Source: Isoetes taiwanensis (lineage: Eukaryota > Streptophyta > Lycopodiopsida > Isoetales > Isoetaceae). From it: DNA of 64,000 nucleotides. The notes under the pieces are model-generated. The model had not been told where the DNA came from and did no database searches. It saw nothing but the letters and a program-made list of their open reading frames with translations. Location: NCBI GenBank assembly GCA_021234155.1, contig JAJEKV010000022.1, positions 9,242,934 through 9,306,933 on the forward strand, written 5' to 3'. The translations under genes were made by a program, and so were the position numbers. Shown here in pieces: positions 35,525-46,459 of this stretch (position 1 is the stretch's first letter; the number at the start of each line of letters is the position of its first letter).

Positions 35525-35924
35525 CTAAGCCGTAAATGTAAGACAAAACAAGTTAGAATTCAAAGCTAACCCAAAAAAAAATCGATTATTTACCTTCTTC
35601 AGCATGTAATCCCTGGCTGTACCGAAAACGCAAGGCGCCCGATTGATTGAAGCACTAAGCGCTTGATCGGAATGAGAAAACTAAGCGCTTGGACGGAATG
35701 AACAAACCCAAAACTGAGGTCTGCAATTAGGCTACAAAATTTCGTGATCATTGAGGATCATAGCCAAGGCAATTCGCGCGCATTCCGAGGCTCGTCGGAA
35801 CCCTTCACGATGATTCAGTGGCAGACTTCATTCCTGCCCGTCGCCAGTCTTCAATGAACCGTACGGCCCGTCGAAGGTAAAAAAGCAGCGCTCGGACGAG
35901 GTGCTGACGCGCTGCTGGAATTTC

Positions 35925-35957
35925 GCTTTTTTGTACACCACCAATATAAATTTACCC
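35925..35957 (-). repeat. TE3 right terminal inverted repeat
   Basis: Exact 33-bp inverse of 28277-28309; followed by TATA. Confidence 0.97.
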
Positions 35958-36736
35958 TATAACTCAAAGCAATATGTCAAATACATATCTACCTTTCGAA
36001 CTGCCCACGACATTGTAAAAGTACGTTTTTTTTTTTATGCAAAAAAGGAACACTACAAGAGGATGGGGTTATAGTGTCAAACCTTGTGTCAACCGGTGTC
36101 AACACATATGGATAGTGGCAGCTTTGTGACAAATGCTACGTTCTTGACACAAAGTGATTTCCTTGTGTCAATATTGTGTCATGGACTTAGTGTCAAATAT
36201 TTTATCAAAGGAATAACAATTTATTGTCAAGTTTATATTCCACTTTATGTGGATTGTTGCAACAACTTCTAAATAGTGTTGTACCTAAGTTGTGGCAATC
36301 TTTTCTTAAGACTTGTAACAAACCATTATTCAATATTATAACGAATACTTTGATGGAATTGTGTTGAACATTCATACATCATTATCATACAATAACATCT
36401 AATTTGAGACAATTTTAAATCGATTTTGCATCAATTCCATAAGGATAATGAGGAGTATTAATAACTACATATATCAATATCATAGGAATAATGGCAATAC
36501 CATTAACAATACTAACCAATGCTATGTGAATGCATCAGCCGGCACGCATAACACTGGACAAAAGGCTCTTTTAAGGCCTGGGTTCTTTAGATCATATACC
36601 ATGTTTCGTCTCACTACCTTATGAACATAATAGAGGAACCAAGGTTATTATCCTCCATTACAATGCCTTCTAATATTTATTCACTTATACAGACATCTTG
36701 CATTATTGAGACTAGAGCAATATCAGCTCAACTAGA

Positions 36737-37130
36737 GGTAGAATAGCAATGGAAGCATGATGAGGCATTCACCTTGTATTAAGACAGACGCTAGATCGCA
36801 CAAAATCAACAAGTCGAGGAAGCGTGTAGGAATATCCAAATGGCGTTGGCAGATATCAAGTGTGTCCCACATAGGAGACTCCCTTGAAACAACTATCTGA
36901 ATGTTCTCTAACGTTTCAATGTTCATTCTCATACTATCTGCATGTAGCTGAGGACAAACAATGAAAGATTAATGATGAGCTTCCATTCTACCTATTTAAT
37001 AACTATTTGTAAACCCAAAGATACCTCTGCATAATTTAATCTTTGGTCTTCAAGTCCTGATAGGCTTTCCAGCATACAACAAATTAATTCTGGCAATTGG
37101 GGACGATTCGCATTTCTTGCACCCTATATG
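36737..37130 (-). pseudogene. Captured fragment resembling proteasome-associated ECM29
   Basis: Two exons on the minus strand. The first reads RPQLPELICCMLESLSGLED and QRLNYAE before a GT donor (about 37025); the second, from about 36953, reads LHADSMRMNIETLENIQIVV and SRESPMWDTLDICQ. From memory this order resembles the plant ECM29 proteasome adaptor (scaffold of 26S proteasome assembly), but I could not search. The intron is retained, so the capture was from genomic DNA. Confidence 0.4.
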
Positions 37131-38848
37131 CACAAACAAGAAAAATGAGAAAATGAACGAACTTTACAAATCCAGCAATATGATGCCCATCAACCAATTG
37201 GACACAGATGCTTTCAATAGCAACTTGACTCATGCTTGCATGCCAAATATCATATCCCTTATCCTCCCTGGCTAGACACTACCAGGTCTGCGCCGCTTAG
37301 AACAAACCTCAATGTACTCTAGGAGACTCCTGAAACCATCATAAATGAGATGAGGTGTTTTGGCTGAGCTAGTTAAGCTGGACTGTTACATTAAATAATC
37401 AACACATAATTGCAACCATGGTTCATATTGTCGCATATTGTCGCAACTACAATTCATCTACTGCACTGCACTTTATTTAACAAGTACAGCAAGCAACAGA
37501 CTCGTGACTGTATGTTGTAGAAGTAAAATATTAAGTATGAGTAGAACGTAGAATATGACCTAAATAGACACGTAGCAAATGCTTCATTGCTTTAAAATGG
37601 AGCATAAGGAAAGGATGGAACTACCACAAAATATAAGGAGCCATGTTTGCACATAAGGAAATTAGGCCACAACAATGATGCCTAGTGCTAAAGTCATGGA
37701 CGTTTTAAATTGAGACCAGAATGTCATATGGCATCATGTTAAACCCAGCTAAAAGCCTTGAAATTGCAGTGTTCAGCCAACAATATACAGATGTATCAGG
37801 AATATCCAACGGATATAATGTAGTTTTAGTATGGCCTCATATGATATTGGGACTTCCTATATGGTGGTCATATTTGTTTTCAACAACATACCTCACCATT
37901 TTGTTTGTTGTATAAATTAGTATAAACTATACTAGTAAAGTGCTAGGTGTTGCAAATTAGTATAAACTATATATGGGTTATAAAATGTTAGTACCTCGAA
38001 ATGGGCAAGAAAAAAAAAACAAACAAACCATGATTATAACAAACAAGGAGGAGGGCGCCAATTTATATCAAATAGAAGGGCAAGAAGTAAAAAAAAATGT
38101 GTGAAGCTAAAACTATCATTGAATTGCAATGAAAAAAAGGGCGCCATTATGCACATACCTCGAGCTTAAATCTTGATTCTAGAGTAGGAAGGTCACCTGC
38201 ATACCTCCGTTTCCTTCACATTGCAACTTTTAGCATCACCAGCGCCCATCAATAAGTTCTGAAATGAATGAGAAACATTCACAAAACTAGCCGAAATTCA
38301 CACGAAGTGGCAAAGTCTACTTATGTACGATTGAAAAAAACGTCTGCATAGTTAAAAACCATTGGAGTGGAAAACCATAAGAGTGTAAAAAACCGTTGGA
38401 ATGTGTAATGGTTTTGTAACTAGATGTTTAGAAATGCCTGAATGAAAAGTGCACAATCGTACTAAAGTTTTTTAAAAAATGACTATGAGGCAATACCCTT
38501 TCATGATAAAAAAAATTCGTTTCCCACCAACGAAATCAAGAAAATTGAAAATGATAGAATGAGACAATGCACTCGAACAAACAAAGATCGTTTGAAACAG
38601 AAAAATGGCGCGATTAGCCTATCTCTTCGTCGCCAGCATAAAATCTTGATTAATCCTTCTTGAATAGCACCTGCTCATTCACGGTTCGTCCACAGTCGCC
38701 AGAAGCAGAAGCAAAATCAGTAAGCATACCGAAAGTCAAGTGAAATGCTAAGATGCTTGGCCAAAAACTTTCCGTTTTTAGAATCCTTCTATGTTTCATT
38801 TGTACTCTTGTCAGTTTCTAACGTTTATCTCTTGCTTTGGTGTTTAGT

Positions 38849-40110
38849 GTCTTCCAATAGGTCTGACAAAGGCAAAAATGTGTCAACGGAGGAGTCTACA
38901 GGGGATAAGCTGGAAAATTTTATGGCCAATGTGCCAGAAGATGTTTTAGCTGCTCTAATGACGGAATTGGAGAAAAGGATTCGAAGCAATACCAAAGATC
39001 AAAATGGTGATTCAGGAAAGAAGTTGCAAAAGAAAAAGAGTGGAAAGGAGAGGTATCATATGCATTTCTTTTATTCTACTCCAAATCACAAATCTAGTGT
39101 ATTCTGGATTATTCTGACCTTTCTAACTTTTCCTTCCTAAATTCCAACATACGAAGTTTCTCATGTTTCTGGGCAACCTCATCCTTATATGCATCAGGAA
39201 CTGCATCCATTTGCTCCTCTAATGACAGTCTGTTATTTGCACTTCTTCCAGATATGCATTTTCATGTGCACAGTTAAGTTGAGCTCCAGAAAACATGCTG
39301 TACCATATTGTATCTTCAGCAATTATTTGGTATGACACTTCAGCTTGGAACCTCTGCAAATTTGAAACCGTTATTTATATTCTTGTCAACAACTTTATAC
39401 AAGTAAATTGTTCAGGAATAAGCTGTGCTTTTCTGTTTTCTTTTTGTGAGGGGGATGGACACAGCAGTACACATTGTTATCTAATAAGCTGTGTTTTTTT
39501 TGTTTTCTTTGTAAGGGGGATGGACACAATAATACACATTGTTATCTGGAGATGATTGCTTATGCTAGTGTTTACTCTCAATAATTTTGCATCATGTTTG
39601 CTTTCTAGGTTGGAGGAGCATCGGCGGTCATCAAGCTCCTGCAACATTCCAGAAGCAGAAACTTCGAAGCAAGGGGCCAAACGGCAAAGATTACCTGGAA
39701 ATGCTATCACCTGGTATTGAGTGCCTCATCATCATCTAGCAATGATGACGATGGATGGCGAAGACTCTCGCTCTCTTGATACTGGAATTGAAGACCAGAC
39801 TAATGAAATTGACGTCTCCTACAACGTACAATATAGGAAATTATCCAAATCTGAGGTATGTAGTTAGTGCGCTTCTCCTTAAATTTATTATTCCCTTTCT
39901 CTTTAATAACTTGTAGATTTATTTCGCAATGACCACATAAGGGAAAGCATCTTCTGGATTCATTTGAATTAGCTTCAGGATTCTTAATTACTTTAGGAAA
40001 GCTCTTGTGTTTTGTTATTTTGCAAAATTATCTTGCAGTTTTGGCTGACGATTCTTAATGAGAATGATGAGTTTGCCCCTGATCTGAGCAGTAGAAAGGC
40101 AGTGTAATTT
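38849..40110 (+). pseudogene. Captured fragment of an unidentified spliced gene
   Basis: Exon-like blocks with splice signals: 38849-39052 (ENFMANVPEDVLAALMTELE, then a lysine-rich end, donor GTATCA), 39609-39712 (LEEHRRSSSSCNIPEAE, GAKRQRLPGN), about 39745-39854 (DTGIEDQTNEIDVSYNVQYR) and about 40040-40107 (FWLTILNENDEFAPDLSSRK). The composition suggests a nuclear protein. Family not recognised. Confidence 0.4.
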
Positions 40111-40735
40111 TGTTAAATTTGATAATTCTGCTCAGCCTAACTTTGATCCAGAAAGAGATTGAAGCTTTTGAGCAAGCAAATAATGGCATATCTTTTAGCT
40201 TTTAGTCAGTGTTGGGAGCCTGCTCGTTATGGGCAAGCTCAATGAAAGAACATTTGAGGATTTATTAACTTCTGCAGAAGAATGCAGGGGTCTATGAAAT
40301 ACCTTTGAGACGCCCAATTTGACTCTAAAAACCCTGGAAACCCTGATGCATTATTTACTGGGCAACATACCAGTTCTATCACTTCAGCCTAGACTGGAGC
40401 ATCTTCTGGATTCATAAGGGAAAGCATCTTCTGGATTCATCTGATAACTTATTAACTATGTTTGGATTCATAAGGGAAAGCATCTTCTGGGTTCATCCGA
40501 CAACTTATTAACTAAGTCTGCATTCAGCCTAGACTGGACATAGGGGAAAGCATCTTCTAGACTCATCTGAATTAGCTTTAGGATTCTGAATTACTTTAGG
40601 AAAGCTCTTGTGTTTTGTTATTTTGCAAAATTATCTTGCATTTTTTGCTGGCGATTCTTGATGAGAATGATGAGTTTGCCCCTGATACGAGCAGTAGAAA
40701 GGCAGTGTAATTTTGTTAAATTTGATAATTCAGCA
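39942..40735. repeat. Direct duplication inside the CACTA element
   Basis: About 190 bp starting GGGAAAGCATCTTCTGGATT at 39942 recurs at about 40545 with few changes. Shorter copies of the same 20-bp start word occur at about 40410 and 40465. It includes the last exon of the captured gene. Confidence 0.85.
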
Positions 40736-40751
40736 AATAATGGCTTATCTT

Positions 40752-41249
40752 TTAGCTTTTAGTCAGTGTTGGGAGCCTGCAAGCTAAATGAAAGAACATT
40801 TGAGGATTTATTAACTTCTGCAGAAGAATGCAGGGTGGACAAGTGAGGGAGTTTTGGTTTAAAAAGAGCCTGCGCAATCTTGTGCAGTTGGAAATAGTCT
40901 CTGGGATTTCTCCAGATAGAGAATTGGCGCTCAGCACGAGCTCCTGCATGAAGTGGAAGCATGTATGTAACTTAGATATTTATCTGGAATTGGGATGTGT
41001 ATTGGCTCAATTCAACTGCAACATTTAGATATTTACCTCAAGTTGTGCGCAGTTAGCAAGCGAGCTTGGAATGGGGCCAGTGAAATTATTTCTCCCTAAA
41101 TTCAAATACCTGAGCTGATGCATTGCAGAGATGGTTGTTGGAATGGGGCCAGTGAAATAGTTTTCCCCTAAATTCAAATACTTAAGCTGATGCATTGTAG
41201 AAATGGTTGTCGGAATGTGGCCAGGCAGAAAATTGTATTGAAGGTTCAA
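40752..41249 (-). pseudogene. Captured leucine-rich-repeat fragment (LRR receptor-like protein)
   Basis: Exon 41038-41249 has LRR units LPGHIPTTISTMHQLKYLNL, GENYFTGPIPTTISAM and GRNNFTGPIPSSLANC. After an intron with CAG acceptor at about 40945, exon 2 has LVLSANSLSGEIPETISNCT and LRRLFLNQNSL. These are plant extracellular LxGxIP repeats of receptor-like kinases. No kinase domain or membrane segment is present, so it is a fragment. The two adjacent LRRs share nearly identical DNA (tandem unit of 72 bp). Confidence 0.8.
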
Positions 41250-42830
41250 ATGATGGAGCAGGCCGTTGTTGTTGTGACATACCTTTGAGACGTCCAGTTT
41301 GACTCTGGAAACCCTGCTGCACTATTTACTGGCCAACATACCAGTTCTATCACTTCAGCCTAGACTAGAGCATATTTCATGAAGCACAAGCAATATTGGG
41401 ATGCAAGCAAAATCGGGATGCAGCTGTAGAAAAACAGAGGAACATATTATAGCATCATGGCACAAAGTTAGATTATGATGTTTGTGTGAAATGTATTCCT
41501 TGCACAGAAGCATGAAGGAGGCATTGCATCTCCACCCTTCTCTAATTATGCTCATGAGATACTGCCATACCGATTCCACAATGAATACTGATTCCACAAT
41601 GAAAATTCAGGAGGGAAAGGCGTCGAATTCTGCAATCCAACCCAATCTGTTTTCAGATTTTTGCAGGCAGTTTTGTTGAGTGCTTCTATTATCTTTTGCC
41701 CTATTCATCCAGCTTGGGTAATAGATCCTTGTTATACAATTTATGTAACCAACCAACCCTAGAGGAAAAAAGCTTCCCCAAAAGGTGAATAGGAGAATTC
41801 ATGCCCTTTCTTTGTTTTCCTTTCTTGGTGTACAGATATGTAAGTAATATTTCTTTGATTTTGCTTTTTTCATATGTGTACATTTTTGTTATTTCAACCT
41901 AGTATTCATACGTTATTCTTATACTTGTACTTTTTGGACATTCATAATATATGCTATGTTGACGATTGTGATGAGGTAAGAAAAGAAGCTTTATTATTAA
42001 TGTTTACTTACAAAAGTTCTAACCATATCCTTTACTTAATAGGATAAGAACGAAGAAGACAATGACCATGCAGGCAATGCAAATGAAGAGGGTCATGGGG
42101 ATGAACCAACAAATAGAGAGGATTGAGTTGCTTATGTTGATTATTTTGTTGACATGAAAATTAGTATTTTGCCTTGAAACATTTTCTATAGGCATTTGTT
42201 ATGTTGGAAATTCTACTTAACGAAACTTCATACTTTAGCTTTTTGATATCTAATTTAGAAAAATAAATTATTTGTTATCAAAGAAAAAAAAAAACCTAGA
42301 TGTTTATTCTTTTGAAACAAGTCAAAATGCACACATTGTCCCAAATTGTGTATTACCTAGACACACAACTTGTCACAAATTGTTATTGGTTATCTTAGGG
42401 TGGATGGGTAGATGTAATATAGCTATCTTGTTGTCCCTAGCTTGCCATGTTGATGATGCTATGTTGTTAGTATGGGCTTTATTTATTTATCATAATCTGG
42501 TCACAACACTTATATTCTTTAGACACAAAACTGGTGACAAAATTTCTTACTAGTTGTCTTATTATGGATAGGATTATAGCTGCTATTTTGTCACTATTTT
42601 TCCACGATGATGATGTTATGCTGTTAGTATAGGCTTTACTTATCTATCACAATGTGATCACAACACTAGCTATTTTTTAGACACAAAAGTAATCACAAAA
42701 TTTCTTACCGATTGTCTTACTGTAGATGCATTCTAGCTACTATTTTGTCACTAGCTTGCTATAATGCTGATCTAATATTGTTCATAAGAGCTTTCATTTA
42801 TTTATCACAATGTTGATAAAATCTTGTCAC
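41250..42830. other. CACTA internal sequence without recognised gene
   Basis: AT-rich; two or three diverged copies of a block containing TTGTCACTA..TTGCCATGTTGATGATGCTATG (42420-42790) form part of the 3' subterminal repeats. Confidence 0.5.
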
Positions 42831-43071
42831 AAGTTTGACATTTTCTAAATTACCGTGTAGTTTTAAATTGATTTTGTGTCAATATTATGACATAAATTGA
42901 AGCCACAAGCTTGACACAACATTTGACGCTATTGTGGCATGTGTGTGACAAATGATCACGACAAGTATAGTGTCAAGGCTGTGACAATAACTGGGTTTTG
43001 ACAGGTTCTCCTTGTGTCAAGAAATTTGACGTTACACTAGACACTATAGGTACCCTTCTCTTGTAGTGGAA

Positions 43072-44225
43072 TAATGAACTTGTAAAAATTTGAGTACGAA
43101 AATATAGCCCTTGGCTTCAGAAGGATAAACCTAAATTATCAAGGCCTGCAAAAAGAACATTCTAGGAAAATGTTCAAATGCTTTACATATATTTTATCGA
43201 CCCTAGCCTTAAAATATAATTCCATTCAGCCATGCATTACATCATATTAAAACATTGATATTCAAAGGTACATCCGATATTAAATGAAAAATCATTTAGA
43301 GATAAGCATTATTGGATATGTTATAAACTTTATGCATATGTTGCAGTATTATTCAGTGATTTCTCTTGCTAAAGGGGACTCTTGATTACATAAAGCAAAA
43401 GTCAAGCATAGAGTGCATTATTTGCAAAGATAGATATGTTTGGACATTGAGTGCATTCCAATATAAAGACATGGCTTAGATCTGTTTGGACATTGAGCGC
43501 ATTCCATGTAAAGACATGTCCTAGATCTGTTAAATGTACGTTCAATGTAATACAATAGAGATGGCATGGCGTTGATTGCAACACTTTGCTTGGTATGACA
43601 TGTCTCCAAATGCAACAGTTGCTTGTCCGACATTGCTGTTGAGATGAAAGACAACAAAGATGGCATGGCATTACTTGGAAGATGAAAGACAACAAAGATG
43701 GCATGGCATTGCTTGGAAGACTTGCTTGCTATGACATCTTCAAATGCAACAGTTGCTTGCTTCAAAAAATCTGCAAATCTGCAAACAAATACCAGATTAT
43801 TTGGAGACAAATCTGAAACAATGATTGCTTGCTCCAAATCTTAATGTTCCTATACAGCAAAAGTGCCAGATGAAAATATAGTAAAATGGTCGGCTGAGTC
43901 TTTTAGGTACATAACATGAATAGTTCTATAAATATGAGAAAGCCAATAAGATTGGCAAGTTAGCCCTCCCCATTAGAGTTCAAGGCATAAAACTCAGATA
44001 AATGATCATGGCCAAGTTTCTGAAAATGCCAAAGCCCTCCACCCCGGACCCAAAAAAAATAAGGGCACTAGGAGAACATGAAGATAATAGTAGGAAAGAA
44101 AAATGCACACCCTGAGCACTGATCATAAAGCCCCTCTTGTTCCCATACATCAGTAAGGAAGTCGACCATTTCCTGTAACAAATGAAGTCCAGGCCTTGAT
44201 AACTAAGCCAATCACAAAGCAAGAC
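43072..44225. other. Interval between CACTA and GT2, with two short tandem duplications
   Basis: About 58 bp is duplicated at 43437-43530 (around TTTGGACATTGAG) and about 34 bp at 43647-43720 (GATGAAAGACAACAAAGATG). A minus-strand ORF across it (43418-43837) is explained by these repeats; no motif seen. Confidence 0.6.
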
Positions 44226-44229
44226 TGTG

Positions 44230-44254
44230 AAGTCGTATTTAATTAAAGTGGGAC
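44230..44254 (+). repeat. GT2 left terminal inverted repeat
   Basis: Exact inverse of 56883-56907; TGTG on the outer side. Confidence 0.95.
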
Positions 44255-44545
44255 TCATTCCATTCCCATTTTTTTTCGGAACCCGGTTAATTTACATAAA
44301 AAGTAGCACCCCGACCCGAAAACTATCCTTAATTCGAATTTTTGAATAAAACTCTGAATCCGAAAAGGTGGCAGCGGCTTTTCCTGTGTTCATGAAGTCG
44401 AGAACAAAAACAATGCAACTGAAACAAAGGAAATTCATTAAAGTTTGAAACCAAAGATGTAGTTGAAAAAGAATTTTTATTAATAAATTGAACAGATACA
44501 ATGTATTTTACATCTGGACGCAGAGACCATGGCGGTCTTGTCATC

Positions 44546-45068
44546 CTACGCTACATCATCTTGGTAGGTGGTCCACCTTAGGGGATTAACTTGTGGCGCT
44601 TCTTCATGCCGCCTCGTAAGCCTTGGGGGCAACCTCAAGAGTGTGGAATGCCTCACGGGAGGTGCCTCTCGAGCTACCGCCGACCTGTCCACCCCACTTC
44701 CACTTCCACTCGCCTCCCGCAACCTTTCATCGAATATGCTCCTTCCCAACCTCCGTGGATGTTATGCAATGCTTGCAATATGCCTTGAGCTTCCCCGGAC
44801 TTTCTCTTTGTTCTTCACCGTTTTTATTCCTGTGGTGTAGCGAGCAACCTCTGAATTCAAGAGCAACCTTGTCCCAAAGGCCGCAAGAGTGTAGCGTGGA
44901 CCGGATCTGTGCTGTAATCGGTATTTCTTCCGCTTTGAGCGGATCCGTGCCGCTCGAGCGGTCTCTCGTGATGCCTCGAAAGGGATCTCGTGGCCGGTGT
45001 CGGATCTCATTACTCGAACCACCCGGAGCAAGGAGAGTATGATTAACAATTACGGTGTCATTAGTCAA
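44546..45068 (-). pseudogene. Unidentified GT2 cargo gene
   Basis: Coding-like minus-strand text in three overlapping frames: GLWDKVALEFRGCSLHHRNK with KAYCKHCITST (a possible C-x2-C zinc-binding pair), then serine/arginine-rich sequence to a stop at 44546. At least two frameshifts. No family assigned and no clear GT1 counterpart. Confidence 0.3.
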
Positions 45069-45439
45069 AACGTAGAAAAGAACGCGTTGAAATCAAATTA
45101 CAAGGGAGAACATTCATTCCATACAACCGCATCCAATGACGGGAAGTAGTGTCTTTCGACTTCGCGAAATCGAGAAAGGCCCATAAAAGTCAAAGTACAA
45201 CCATTCTCATTAGAATATGGTTGCATCCAATCACACACCTAAAGCATACAAATGCTTTTGTCAACGAGACAACTAGCATATGCTTCACCAAGAAGTCGAA
45301 AAGTCCTGTGAAACCCAATGTACAAGCATTATCATAATAGATTGTACAAGCATTTCATCAACACGAAAGCATGCCTTTCTACTGTGAGTCGAAAAGGCAT
45401 CAAAACTCAATATACAAGTATATTCATTACAAAATGGTC

Positions 45440-46140
45440 AATACATGTGTTCACGCTCGATTACAATATTCACACAATTTGACTATCCGAAAGGGGGTCA
45501 CTCTTCTTGTTCACCAAAGTATTTGTCGTCCATAGCTTTCATGATCGGCTTGCTCTCCTGATCGGGTTCCGTGAGGTTCTGATAGTTCGTTAAGCACATC
45601 ATCGACAAGAATGGCAAAGAGGGATTCCGCCAAGACAGAGATGTAGTCCGGCTGGACAACCACCTATCCTCTCATATTCTTTCAGTCGATATGGCTTAGC
45701 AATGATTGTATTTTTTGCGCAAGTTATGATAGCACTTGTAGGCGAGTCGCTCTATGATCGTGGTTGTGTTTGCCATAGTCCTGAATTGCTCATAAACACC
45801 GCCCAAATTTTCACCATTATAGGCTTCCCTTTGTGATGGCCGGATCGAGGTCCTTTACATGCCGACCCTTTCGCTTCCCAAACGAACTTGAACTTCAAAA
45901 CTGAAATGCCGAGAACACCAAGAACATTGACAATATTTTTCTTTGCCATACAAGACCATATGCCCACCAATCCTCGCGGGCACACCACCAATAATTTCCT
46001 TAGCTCGGGCCTCGGATACACTATTTTATGCCTGCTTTCACCGATCCGCGAGGTGTTAATCTCGGGACGCTTTGTCGTGGTATACCGCAGCTAATACTCC
46101 ATTGACGCCAAATATTACAAGCTTGGTGGGACCAGCTGGA
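45440..46140 (-). pseudogene. HAD-superfamily / FCP1-like phosphatase gene, GT2 cargo (frameshifted)
   Basis: Reading from about 46140: KLVIFGVNGVLAAVYHDKAS (motif I position; the nucleophile Asp reads Gly), then RPELRKLL, VGIWSCMAKKNIVNVLGVLG, FKFVWEAKGSACK, DLDPAITKGKPIMVKNLGGV, TTTIIERLAYKCYHN (position of the DDSPYK motif), IIAKPYRLKEYERI and a C-terminus DYISVLAESLFAILVDDVLN. The order is the same as in the GT1 copy and in plant DLNG-type HAD proteins. Loss of motif I Asp and of the DDS acidic pair would abolish phosphatase chemistry, unless these are sequence errors. At least four frame changes. Confidence 0.6.
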
Positions 46141-46361
46141 TCCCAGCTTGAGTTTGGCTCGACCATATTTCCGGGCTCATCGGGATCCAAATGCGGATCA
46201 TTAACTTTTCAGGTTCTTTTCCGGCCGTGGAGCGTTGTCTTGCTCTCGGATTTTCATTCTCATTCTCCTCGCGACGCGAACCGTTGGAATCCATTGACAA
46301 TGATCCGGACTCGCTGAGCTCGAATTCCACGAAATGATGACATCCGGCCGAAAGGAACGAG

Positions 46362-46443
46362 TTTTCTCGACCGCGAGTCGAGAATGACAAGAAAAGGTAT
46401 TGAAAGGAACGAGTTTTTCTCGACCGCGAAGTCGAAAACACCG
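46362..46443. repeat. Palindrome pair, GT2 family (TCGACTCGCGAGTCGA)
   Basis: TTTTCTCGACCGCGAGTCGA at about 46363 and a near copy at about 46411, between the HAD gene and the next cargo gene. Confidence 0.8.
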
Positions 46444-46459
46444 CTAGAGCAAAGTAAAC

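Larger units (their letters stand above)
28277..35957. mobile_element. TE3: two-gene TIR DNA transposon with a DDD-type putative transposase
   Basis: Perfect 33-bp terminal inverted repeats (28277-28309 and 35925-35957), beginning GGGTAAATTTATATTGGTGG. They are flanked by TATA on both sides (28273-28276, 35958-35961), so the target duplication is TATA or TA. A spliced plus-strand gene fills the left half, and a convergent minus-strand gene of several small exons the right half, with tandem repeats between. The transposase-like protein shows three conserved Asp blocks. Sola elements are known to use DDD transposases and 4-bp duplications, which fits but does not prove membership. The perfect TIRs suggest recent insertion. 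The left end lies 4 bp from the GT1 target duplication. Confidence 0.88.
36051..43068. mobile_element. CACTA (EnSpm/CMC) transposon carrying captured gene fragments
   Basis: The ends are CACTACAAGA (36051) and its inverse TCTTGTAGTG (to 43068), the diagnostic CACTA terminus, flanked by GAA on both sides (36048-36050, 43069-43071), the expected 3-bp duplication. Subterminal regions (36070-36230 and 42830-43030) are full of GTGTCAA/TTGTGAC words in both orientations, as in transposase-binding subterminal repeats of this superfamily. No CACTA transposase domain is recognised inside. Instead, intron-containing pieces of unrelated host genes are found, so this is probably a non-autonomous gene-capturing element. 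Confidence 0.9.
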
